NCBI GenBank assembly: GCA_049522565.1
Contig: JBEKNT010000415.1
Location: 1 to 11,904 of the forward strand
Direction: 5' to 3'
From: JASHVB01 sp049522565
Lineage (GTDB): Bacteria > Pseudomonadota > Alphaproteobacteria > Acetobacterales > Acetobacteraceae
Length of the DNA: 11,904 nucleotides
In this document: piece after piece, positions 1 through 5,962 of the stretch
How positions within the stretch are numbered: the stretch's first letter is position 1
How the letters are laid out: each line of letters opens with the position of its first letter
Translations under genes and position numbers: made by a program
The notes under the pieces: generated by a model
Seen by the model: the letters and a program-made list of their open reading frames with translations, nothing else
Database searches by the model: none
What the model was told of the DNA's origin: nothing

Positions 1-531
1 CTCGACCAGCCCGGCGACCCAGACCGGCGGGCCGCCGGGGCGCACCGGCTTGAGGCTGATGCCATGATCCTTCACCTGGTAGAAGCGGCCCTCGAAGGTG
101 ACGCGATCCTCGGTCCATAGCCGGCGCATGAGTTGGATGCTTTCGGAGAAGCGCGGGGCGCGTTCCTTCAGCGATACGCCGAACGCGTCGAATTCCCCGG
201 CCCGATAGCCGAGCCCGACGCCCAGCACAAAATTGCCTCCACTCAACACGTCGAGCGTCGCCGCTTCTTCCGCGACGTGCACGGGATTCAGCAAGGGCAG
301 GAGGAGAATATTGCCACCGACGGTCATGCCTTGCGCCTCGCGCAGCAGATAGGCCATCAGCGGTGTGATCTGTAGCATCTGTAGCGGCGCGGTGAGGTAG
401 TGGTGCGGAAACAACAGCGACGCGAAGCCGGCGTCACGCGCGGTGCGCACTTGCTCGACCAGTTCCGGGATTCGTGCGGCGACGGAGTCGCCTTCGGGGA
501 ACTGCGTGTTGATGAACATGCCGATCTTCAT
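1..531 (-). CDS. Luciferase-like (LLM class) flavin-dependent monooxygenase, N-terminal 177 residues, truncated by window edge
   Basis: The minus strand is open from an ATG at 529-531 to the window edge (177 codons, no stop), beginning MKIGMFINTQFPEG. It belongs to the bacterial-luciferase-like TIM-barrel family (PF00296), soluble enzymes that use reduced FMN or F420 to oxidise small organic substrates; the substrate here cannot be read from sequence. Recognisable family stretches are FPHHYL (about residue 41), LPLLNPVHVAEEAATLD (about 81-97), GVGLGYRAGEFDAFG (about 106-120) and LMRRLWTEDRVTF (about 137-149). About four of five residues match the complete, divergently oriented gene at 638-1612, with one single-residue gap, so the two are paralogues. 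An AGAGGT ribosome binding site at 540-545 (minus strand) precedes the ATG by 8 bases and sits in the arm of a palindrome. The missing C-terminal half lies beyond position 1. The family call is firm; the reaction is unknown. Confidence 0.9.
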   Translation of the reverse strand, partial: MKIGMFINTQFPEGDSVAARIPELVEQVRTARDAGFASLLFPHHYLTAPLQMLQITPLMAYLLREAQGMTVGGNILLLPLLNPVHVAEEAATLDVLSGGNFVLGVGLGYRAGEFDAFGVSLKERAPRFSESIQLMRRLWTEDRVTFEGRFYQVKDHGISLKPVRPGGPPVWVAGLVE

Positions 532-535
532 GTGA

Positions 536-573
536 GTACACCTCTGCCGCGCTGCGCGCGGGAGAGGTTGTAC
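536..573. promoter_or_regulatory. Imperfect palindrome between divergent monooxygenase genes, covering one ribosome binding site
   Basis: The arms are GTACACCTCTGCCGCG (536-551) and CGCGGGAGAGGTTGTAC (557-573), complementary except for one mismatch and one extra base, with a 5-base centre. On the minus strand the arm nearest the start codon contains AGAGGT, the likely Shine-Dalgarno of the left monooxygenase gene, so an RNA starting upstream of 573 could fold and hide it. The CCTCTCCCGCG core also resembles dispersed palindromes common in alphaproteobacterial genomes, so this may be a repeat copy rather than a dedicated regulator. No clear sigma-70 hexamers are visible in this 106-bp gap. Confidence 0.5.
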
Positions 574-637
574 CGGGCGTTTCCCCTGGTGTCGAACATG
601 CCCTAGCTTCGTGCCGAACAGAGCAGTGGAGGGTCCG

Positions 638-1612
638 GTGAAGCTCGGTTTCATGGTCAACACGCAGTTCCCCGAGGGCAACGCGGTCCCGGCGCGCATC
701 CCCGAGCTGGTGGAACAGGTGCGCACCGCGCGCGACGCCGGGTTCGTGTCGCTGTGGTTCCCGCATCACTACCTCACCGCACCGCTACAGATGCTGCAGA
801 TCACGCCGATGATGGCGTTCCTCGCGGCCGAAGCCAAAGGCATGATGGCGATCGGCCCCAATATCCTCATTCTCCCGTTGCTCAATCCGGTGCACGTGGC
901 AGAGGAGGCGGCCACACTGGATGTGCTGACCGGCGGCAACTACATCATGGGCGTCGGGCTGGGCTATCGCGCGCCGGAGTTCGACAGTTTCGGCATTCCG
1001 CTCAGCGAACGCGCGCCACGGTTTTCCGAAAGCATCCGACTCATGCGCCGGCTGTGGACCGAGGATCGCGTCACCTTCGAGGGCCGCTTCTATTCGGTGA
1101 AGGACCACGGCATCGGCCTGAAGCCGGTTCGCCCCGGCGGGCCGCCGGTTTACATCGCGGCACAAGTGGACGCGGCGATCAAGCGCGCGGCGCGCATCGG
1201 CGATGCGTGGCTGATCGTCAACGCCACCGGGCTCGACACGGTGGACCAGCAGATGCGGCTGTATCGTGCGACGCTGGCGGAGGTGGGGCGCACGCCGCGG
1301 GAATATCCGATCGCGCGCGAATGCTATGTCGGCGCCAGCCACGCCACGGCGTTCGAGGAATGCCGTGCGGCATTGGAGTACAAGTACAATGCGTACGCGT
1401 CGTGGGGGCTCGGCGCCTCGCGCCGCCAGCCGTTCGAGGAATTCGCCCGCAACCGCTTCATCATTGGCGACAAGGTGTCGGTGAAGGAAGAGGTCGCGCG
1501 GTATCGCGAGAGGCTTGGCGCGGATCACTTCATCATGCGCTGCCAGTGGCCGGGGTTGGCACAGGAGAAGGTGCTGGGGACGATCCGGCGGCTGGGGGAG
1601 ATGTTTGCGTAG
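638..1612 (+). CDS. Luciferase-like (LLM class) flavin-dependent monooxygenase, complete
   Basis: A protein of about 324 residues in the luciferase-like monooxygenase family (TIM barrel, FMN- or F420-dependent, cytoplasmic). The frame is open from GTG 611, but GTG 638 is preferred: GGAGGG lies 4 bases upstream (628-633), and the protein then starts VKLGFMVNTQFPEG, level with the ATG of its paralogue at 531. Family landmarks are FPHHYL (about residue 41), LPLLNPVHVAEEAATLD (about 82-98), GVGLGYRAPEFDSFG (about 107-121), the region around DRVTFEGRFY, and the SVKEEVARYRERLGADHFIMR stretch near the C-terminus. Length is normal for the family. It is transcribed away from the paralogue at 1-531, and its stop is about 40 bp from the converging DUF1491 gene. 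No flavin reductase gene is adjacent, so the reduced cofactor must come from elsewhere. The substrate is unknown. Confidence 0.93.
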   Translation: MKLGFMVNTQFPEGNAVPARIPELVEQVRTARDAGFVSLWFPHHYLTAPLQMLQITPMMAFLAAEAKGMMAIGPNILILPLLNPVHVAEEAATLDVLTGGNYIMGVGLGYRAPEFDSFGIPLSERAPRFSESIRLMRRLWTEDRVTFEGRFYSVKDHGIGLKPVRPGGPPVYIAAQVDAAIKRAARIGDAWLIVNATGLDTVDQQMRLYRATLAEVGRTPREYPIARECYVGASHATAFEECRAALEYKYNAYASWGLGASRRQPFEEFARNRFIIGDKVSVKEEVARYRERLGADHFIMRCQWPGLAQEKVLGTIRRLGEMFA

Positions 1613-1619
1613 CGCGCGG

Positions 1620-1640
1620 CGCGGCAGAACGACCGCCGCG
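1620..1640. terminator. GC hairpin between convergent genes, possible two-way terminator
   Basis: CGCGGC (1620-1625) and GCCGCG (1635-1640) form a 6-bp perfect stem with a 9-base loop, in the 40-bp gap between the stop codons of the converging monooxygenase and DUF1491 genes. No T-tract follows on either strand, so a classical intrinsic terminator is not shown; position is the main argument. Confidence 0.3.
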
Positions 1641-1652
1641 AATGCCGTCAGG

Positions 1653-1994
1653 TCACAGGATCGTCGCCTCGAACGGCGGGCGGAGGTCTGGCGCGTCGAA
1701 CTCCAGCACCCAGAGGTCCGGATCGTATCCGGCCTGCCGCGCCACATAGGCGTCCGCGGCCGCCTGGTCGATCGGGGCGGCGCCGGTCGCGCGCCGCCAT
1801 GCCAGGGCGCCGTCCGGGGTGCGCATCTGCGATAGCACGCACAGGCCGTCGCGTCCCCGCAGCACCACCAATACGCCGCCGGCATCCGGATCGCCACGGC
1901 GCAGCACCATCCCGGGACGCCCGTCCATGTCGGCCATACGCAACGCCATCTTCACCCAGATGCCGGCCTTCAGCCGCGGTTCGGCGCCGGACAC
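1653..1994 (-). CDS. DUF1491 family protein
   Basis: A small soluble protein of 113 residues, no signal peptide or membrane segment. It shows the DUF1491 pattern: RLKAGIWVKMALRMAD near the N-terminus, a GMVLRRGDPDAGGVLVVLRG strand pair (about residues 28-47), TPDGALAWRRATG (about 59-71), then the acidic AADAYVARQAGYDPDLWVLE ending. The family has no established function; it is known mainly from Alphaproteobacteria. The start is GTG at 1992-1994, chosen because the next methionine (residue 16) lies inside the conserved domain and because GGAG lies 9 bases upstream. It is convergent with the monooxygenase at 638-1612, and its upstream side is a 440-bp non-coding stretch, so it is probably transcribed alone. 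The family call rests on recalled motifs, not a search. Confidence 0.85.
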   Translation of the reverse strand: MSGAEPRLKAGIWVKMALRMADMDGRPGMVLRRGDPDAGGVLVVLRGRDGLCVLSQMRTPDGALAWRRATGAAPIDQAAADAYVARQAGYDPDLWVLEFDAPDLRPPFEATIL

Positions 1995-2008
1995 CGCCTA
2001 GGTCTCCC

Positions 2009-2066
2009 TCGATCGGCCAGGAGCAATCGCCGGCGCGGTGGCGGCCGCCGCGGTCGATCGGCCAGG
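2009..2066. repeat. Pair of 13-bp direct repeats upstream of DUF1491
   Basis: TCGATCGGCCAGG occurs at 2009-2021 and exactly again at 2054-2066. The core TCGATCGG is nearly self-complementary (CGATCG). The pair begins 15 bp upstream of the DUF1491 start codon, where an operator could sit, but two short GC-rich copies could also arise by chance or by a small duplication. Confidence 0.35.
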
Positions 2067-2206
2067 TCTGAGCCGCGGCGATGGTCCTCGAACGTCCGCG
2101 CGCATCGGGTGGGTCTCCGGGTGGCATGTCGATCTCGGTGCGGGCTGATACCGCGCCATGTGCAAGCCGTCGACCACGATTGGGCGAGTGTCCTGTGTCG
2201 GCGGCT

Positions 2207-2318
2207 GCGAGCGAAGCTGTTTCGCCGTCATTGCCAACGCGGCGAGGCAACCTGCCACCTGAGTCGGTGCGATACTTCTCGGAGATTACCCCGCTTCGCT
2301 CGCGACGACGGCGTTGGC
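2207..2318. repeat. Dispersed intergenic palindromic element, CATTGC/GCTTCGCTCGC type
   Basis: GCGAGCGAAGC (2207-2217) is the exact inverse of GCTTCGCTCGC (2293-2303); CGCCGTC (2223-2229) is inverted at 2307-2313 and GCCAACGC (2233-2240) at 2311-2318. Together with CGTCATTGC at 2226-2234 this resembles the abundant alphaproteobacterial intergenic repeat built on CGTCATTGCGAGCGAAGC, in a degenerate form. A second element of the same kind lies at 5783-5927. Confidence 0.5.
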
Positions 2319-2434
2319 CGCGGGATTGAACCAGCGCAAACGTGCACCGGCGGCCGACCACCTTGCTCAGGGCATTGCGACTCTGTTGGGCGCTGCGTTG
2401 CAGGGCGGCGGTCGCCTCCGCGCTCGCGTGTGGG

Positions 2435-2845
2435 CTACGCGGATGGGAGAGCGACCGCAGGGGGAATGTCGGTTTCCGCGAAGTCATTGCCTTTGAACAG
2501 CAAGGGCAGGCCACGCACCTTCGCCAGCGCGTAGGAAAACAGGTCGCCGAAATTCAGGGCTGCGGGATGGCCGCTGCCTTTGCCGAAGACGATGAAGGCG
2601 CGGAACGCCGCGTCCAGATCCTCGGGACCCGGCGGAACGATGTCGAACAGGGGCAGGCGGAACAGGTCCTCGGCCAGCGCGACAGCGCGCGGCCCGCGCC
2701 GGCCGTGCAGCACCAGCTTGGCTTCGAGGACCGATGCGGTGCTGATCAGCGCCGTGTCAGCTTGCAGGATGGCGTCGCGGAATACGGCACGCTCCGGCTC
2801 GTTGAGCGCGATGGCGACGATCGCCGACGTATCCACCGCGATCAT
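2435..2845 (-). CDS. vapC: VapC-like PIN-domain ribonuclease toxin
   Basis: A protein of 136 residues, the normal length for a single-domain VapC. PIN nucleases use a cluster of acidic residues to hold Mg2+ and cut RNA. The expected ones are visible: D5 in MIAVDTSAI, E41 in ASVLEAKLVL, D101 in ALNFGDLFSYALA and D121 in LLFKGNDFAETDI. The LFKGNDF and NFGDLFSYALA blocks are typical of the VapC subfamily that pairs with PSK-type VapB antitoxins. Its ATG (2843-2845) overlaps the stop of the upstream gene in an ATGA arrangement, so the two are translationally coupled and served by the promoter near 3483-3512. Catalytic residues are all present, so the toxin looks active. The odd part is the upstream partner, which carries only a VapB-like tail. 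Confidence 0.9.
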   Translation of the reverse strand: MIAVDTSAIVAIALNEPERAVFRDAILQADTALISTASVLEAKLVLHGRRGPRAVALAEDLFRLPLFDIVPPGPEDLDAAFRAFIVFGKGSGHPAALNFGDLFSYALAKVRGLPLLFKGNDFAETDIPPAVALPSA

Positions 2846-3456
2846 CGCGGCACGCCATGCGCGTCCCAGTCCAACGGATTGGCGGGCTCCGGCAGGTCCG
2901 GGATGCGATCGAGCTGGGCCAGAAGGGCGTCGAGCCGCGCCCGGGCTTGCTGACGATCGCGCTGTGGCGCATGGCCGGGCTGCGGTGTCCGGGGCCGGGA
3001 TGGGATGACTAGCGGCATGGCGGCCTCGGATAGTTCGTTGGCCCGAGGGGACTCGGGGACAGGCTTGAACGGGGGCAGCGCAGCGAGGTCGATGCCGAGG
3101 TCCTCCAGGGTGGTGTACCAGACCGGGTATCGGAGGTGAATTTGCCCGGATTTTCGCCAGAGGTTAGGCAGCAGACATTCGGTATATTCTTGGATTTGGA
3201 TCTGCCAGCGACGCGGATCCTTGGAGGAGGGAGCCACGCCGGACATGCGGCCAATCAGGAAAGCCGCCCCATGCGGCGCGCGAGGCGGACCAAAGCGGGA
3301 GTCGATCGGATCGGCATTATGTTGATTCTGGGTGCACACGAGGAACTCCGCCTGCCGCGCCCGCCGAGCATCCAGCCGCCAATCGCCGGAGCCCCCATCG
3401 GCGACAATCTGGTCCGCCGGCTTCGCGGTGAAGACCACGATGGCGGCGTGCGGCAT
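2842..3456 (-). CDS. Conserved hypothetical domain fused to a VapB-like antitoxin C-terminal tail
   Basis: A protein of 204 residues from ATG 3454-3456, supported by GGGAG about 7 bases upstream and a promoter just before it. Residues 1-132 (AAIVVFTAK, RARQAEFLVCTQN, PHGAAFLIGRMSG, WYTTLEDLGID) read as a real globular domain; I recall similar conserved hypothetical proteins in Alphaproteobacteria but cannot name the family, and a PUA/EVE-like fold is only a guess. Residues 133-165 are a Pro-rich linker. Residues 170-204 (ARARLDALLAQLDRIPDLPE, then NPLDWDAHGVPR) match the toxin-embracing tail of PSK-type VapB antitoxins, which typically end in a DENGLPR-like motif. The usual VapB N-terminal DNA-binding part is absent. 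The stop overlaps the vapC start (ATGA), the normal antitoxin-toxin layout. A second start at 3018, with GAGG 5 bases upstream, could yield a 58-residue tail alone. The antitoxin role is inferred. Confidence 0.75.
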   Translation of the reverse strand: MPHAAIVVFTAKPADQIVADGGSGDWRLDARRARQAEFLVCTQNQHNADPIDSRFGPPRAPHGAAFLIGRMSGVAPSSKDPRRWQIQIQEYTECLLPNLWRKSGQIHLRYPVWYTTLEDLGIDLAALPPFKPVPESPRANELSEAAMPLVIPSRPRTPQPGHAPQRDRQQARARLDALLAQLDRIPDLPEPANPLDWDAHGVPR

Positions 3457-3482
3457 CGGATTTCTCCCACCAATATCGTCGC

Positions 3483-3512
3483 ATTATACGGCAATCATTG
3501 GGGGAACATCAA
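3483..3512 (-). promoter_or_regulatory. Sigma-70-type promoter of the antitoxin-toxin unit
   Basis: On the minus strand, TTGATG (3512-3507), an 18-base spacer and a perfect TATAAT (3488-3483) stand upstream of the fused antitoxin gene, which would have a leader of about 20 bases containing its ribosome binding site. The spacer contains the near-palindrome CAATCATTG (plus strand 3492-3500), a possible operator. A consensus -10 box stands out in this GC-rich sequence. It also means the unit need not depend on transcription from parE. Confidence 0.6.
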
Positions 3513-3551
3513 GGAAATTCCCGACGGCACGCGACGGGGCCGGGCCGCGAC

Positions 3552-5561
3552 CTACACGTCCAGCTCCTCGACCGTCTTCGCATGCTCCTGGATGAACGCG
3601 AAGCGAAGCTCCGGGCGGCGGCCCATCAGGCTTTCCACCAGCTGGTTGGTCTGCGCCCGCTCCTCCGGCCGCGCCACCACCTTCAGCAGCGTGCGTTTCG
3701 CCGGGTCCATTGTGGTCTCGCGCAACTGCGACGGCGGCATCTCGCCCAGGCCCTTGAAGCGGCTGACCTCCACCTTGGCGCCGGCCTTGAACTCTGCCTG
3801 CGTCTTGCGCTCGCGGTCGGCGTCGTCCATCGCGTAGACCGACTTCGCCCCCTGGGTCAGCCGGTACAGCGGCGGCTGCGCCAGGTAGATGTGGCCATGC
3901 CGCACCAGCTCCGGCAGCTCGCGGTAGAAGAAGGTCATCAGCAGCGAGGCGATATGCGCCCCGTCCACGTCCGCGTCGGTCATGATGATCACCCGGCCGT
4001 AGCGCAGCTTCGCCCGGTCGAACCGCTCGCCGACGCCGCAACCCAGCGCCTCGATCAGGTCCTTCAGCTCCTGGTTCTGCCGCAGCTTGTCGGCCGACGC
4101 GCTTGCGACGTTGAGGATCTTGCCGCGCAGCGGCAGCACCGCCTGGGTGTCGCGGTTGCGCGCCTGCTTGGCCGAGCCGCCGGCGCTGTCGCCCTCCACC
4201 AGGAAGATTTCCGTCTCGCCGGCGTTCTCCCGCGTGCAGTCGGTCAACTTGCCGGGCAGCCGCAGCCGGCGGGTCGGCGATTTGCGCGCGGTGTCCTTGC
4301 TTTCCTTGCGCCGCAGGCGTTCCTCGGCGCGCTCGATGACGAAGGCCAGCAGGTTGTCGGCCGAGGTGGGATCGCCGGCCAGATAATGGTCGAACCGGTC
4401 GCGCAGCGCGGTTTCCACCAGGCGCGTCGCCTCCGGACTGGTCAGCTTTTCCTTGGTCTGGCCCTGGAATTGCGGCTCGCGCAGGAACACCGAGAGCTTG
4501 GCGGCCATCGGGGTCAGCAGGTCCTCGGCGGTGACCTGGGCGGCGCGGCGGTTGCCGCGATGCTCGCCCCAGGCGCGCAGGCCCTTCAGCAGGGCGGCGC
4601 GCAGCCCGGTTTCGTGCGTGCCGCCCAGTGGGGTCGGCACGGTGTTGCAATAGGTGTGCAGAAAGCCGTCCTCGCCATCCAGCCAGGCGGCGGCCCATTC
4701 TACCCGGCCGGTGGATTCTCCCCCCGGCCCGGCGGGCAGGTCGGCCTCGCCGGCCCAGGGCTGCGGCAGCACGCGGGTCGTCTCGCCGATATCCGCTTCC
4801 AGGCTGTCGCGCAGGCCGCCGGGGAAGTGCAGCACCGCCTCGGCCGGGGTGTCGTCCTTGGCGCCCTTGAGCAGGGCGGGGTCGCAGACCCAGCGGATTT
4901 CCACGCCGCGGAACAGGTAGGCCTTGGAGCGGCACAGCCGGTACAGCCGCGCCGGGGAAAACTGCGCCGGGCCGAAAATCGTCGCGTCCGGCTTGAACCG
5001 GATCGTCGTGCCGCGGCGGTTGTGCACCGGGCCGGCATTCAGCAGCTTCGAGGTCGGCTTGCCGCGGGCGTAGCTCTGCTTCCACAGCACGCGGTCGCGC
5101 GCCACTTCCACCTGCATCGCCTCGGACAGCGCGTTCACCACCGAGGCGCCGACGCCGTGCAGCCCGCCCGAGGTCTGGTACGCCTTCCCGCCGAATTTTC
5201 CGCCCGAGTGCAGCGTCGTCAGGATCACCTCCAGGGCGCTGAGCTGCTTGAATTTCGGGTGCGGATCGACCGGGATGCCGCGGCCGTTGTCGCGCACGGT
5301 CAGCCAGTTGCCCTGCTCCAGCGCCACGTCGATGAAGCTGGCGTGGCCGGCCACCGCCTCGTCCATGGCGTTGTCCAGGGTCTCGGCTGCCAGGTGGTGC
5401 AGGGCCGTCTCGTCGGTGCCGCCGATATACATGCCGGGGCGGCGGCGCACCGGCTCCAGGCCCTCCAGGACCTCGATGTCCTTGGCGGAGTAATCCGTGC
5501 CGGGCGGAGCGGCGGCCTTGCCGCGCTTGCCCGACCCGCCGGCGCCAAACAAGTCGTTCAT
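3552..5561 (-). CDS. parE: DNA topoisomerase IV subunit B (ParE)
   Basis: The ATPase subunit of topoisomerase IV, which with ParC unlinks daughter chromosomes; cytoplasmic, essential in most bacteria. The 669 residues form the full type IIA order. The GHKL ATPase domain shows the catalytic Glu in ETLDNAMDEA (E60, N64), DNGRGIP (91-97), GGLHGVGAS (132-140) and GTTIRFKPD (184-192). The transducer domain carries the QTK loop (368-370). The Toprim domain shows EGDSAGGSAKQ (456-466), PLRGKILNV (477-485) and the metal-binding DADVD (529-533). RFKGLGEM (601-608) follows near the end. The short length, lacking the GyrB insertion, and the GEMPPSQLRETTMDP ending favour ParE over GyrB. The start is ATG 5559-5561 with only a weak GGA upstream. 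No parC is adjacent in the window. The next gene on this strand has its own promoter 95 bp downstream. Nothing looks damaged. Confidence 0.96.
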   Translation of the reverse strand: MNDLFGAGGSGKRGKAAAPPGTDYSAKDIEVLEGLEPVRRRPGMYIGGTDETALHHLAAETLDNAMDEAVAGHASFIDVALEQGNWLTVRDNGRGIPVDPHPKFKQLSALEVILTTLHSGGKFGGKAYQTSGGLHGVGASVVNALSEAMQVEVARDRVLWKQSYARGKPTSKLLNAGPVHNRRGTTIRFKPDATIFGPAQFSPARLYRLCRSKAYLFRGVEIRWVCDPALLKGAKDDTPAEAVLHFPGGLRDSLEADIGETTRVLPQPWAGEADLPAGPGGESTGRVEWAAAWLDGEDGFLHTYCNTVPTPLGGTHETGLRAALLKGLRAWGEHRGNRRAAQVTAEDLLTPMAAKLSVFLREPQFQGQTKEKLTSPEATRLVETALRDRFDHYLAGDPTSADNLLAFVIERAEERLRRKESKDTARKSPTRRLRLPGKLTDCTRENAGETEIFLVEGDSAGGSAKQARNRDTQAVLPLRGKILNVASASADKLRQNQELKDLIEALGCGVGERFDRAKLRYGRVIIMTDADVDGAHIASLLMTFFYRELPELVRHGHIYLAQPPLYRLTQGAKSVYAMDDADRERKTQAEFKAGAKVEVSRFKGLGEMPPSQLRETTMDPAKRTLLKVVARPEERAQTNQLVESLMGRRPELRFAFIQEHAKTVEELDV

Positions 5562-5962
5562 GCTGTGTTCCGATTTGCCCGCCGCACCCTAGCCGGGGGA
5601 GGCGAGTCCCGGCAACCACGACGACAGGGTTGGGCCGGACTTTCCGTGCCGGGGGGCGGTCAAGCCGACGCGGAACGGAAATCGGACGATCCGCAATCGC
5701 CAAACCCGACGGCGTGGCGATCGGCGAGAACCCCGGCGCGCTGGTGTACCGAGCCTGACACTCCGATCCCGTCGGCAAGCACTGTCATTGCGAGTTGACC
5801 ACCGGCCGGTGGCGGCCGACCCGCCCTGGATGAAACTGCGGAGGTCGCCGGAGATAAGGCGGCTCCCCCTCCCACAAGGGGAGGAGGAGTTGTTTCTTGC
5901 GAGGAGCGGAGCGACGAAGCAATGACACCTGAGGCCGGGCAACCAACGTTAGAGTCAGAACA
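5562..5962. other. Non-coding stretch between parE and the outer-membrane protein gene
   Basis: The right part (5783-5927) is a CATTGC-type repeat element. The left part (5562-5782) is the upstream region of parE; a TTGACC (minus strand 5663-5658) could be a -35 box, but no convincing -10 follows at 16-18 bases. No protein-like frame is seen apart from the out-of-frame tail of the outer-membrane protein gene, which is read through to 5785. Confidence 0.5.
5783..5927. repeat. 145-bp dispersed element with 9-bp terminal inverted repeats
   Basis: The ends are TGTCATTGC (5783-5791) and its exact inverse GCAATGACA (5919-5927). Inside are GCGAGGAGCGGAGCGACGAAGC next to the right end (written here as positions 5899-5920) and a C-rich/G-rich hairpin CCTCCC-ACAA-GGGGAGG at 5868-5884. 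This is the layout of widespread alphaproteobacterial intergenic repeats that begin TCATTGCGAG and end GCAATGAC. No transposase is encoded. It lies 35 bp downstream of the true end of the outer-membrane protein gene and forms part of that gene's spurious extended tail. Confidence 0.6.

Larger units (their letters stand above)
1995..2434. other. Non-coding stretch between DUF1491 and vapC genes
   Basis: No reading frame here looks protein-like on either strand; translations are Arg/Pro/Ala-rich shadows. It holds a 13-bp direct repeat TCGATCGGCCAGG (2009-2021 and 2054-2066, 45 bp apart) just upstream of the DUF1491 start, and a CATTGC-type dispersed repeat at about 2207-2318. I found no clear promoter hexamers. 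Confidence 0.6.

Noticed and set aside
785..1897. Minus-strand open frame opposite the complete monooxygenase gene
   Set aside because: It is the antisense of an obvious enzyme gene and has no recognisable motif.
2320..2400. tRNA-like T-loop, GGTTCAATCC on the minus strand near 2324-2333
   Set aside because: The flanking bases do not form a 5-bp T-stem and no acceptor, D or anticodon arms can be drawn around it.
3498..5798. 766-codon open frame on the plus strand opposite parE
   Set aside because: It is the antisense of a clear parE; the translation is rich in His, Arg, Gln and Ala with no domain-like pattern, as expected from high GC at third positions.
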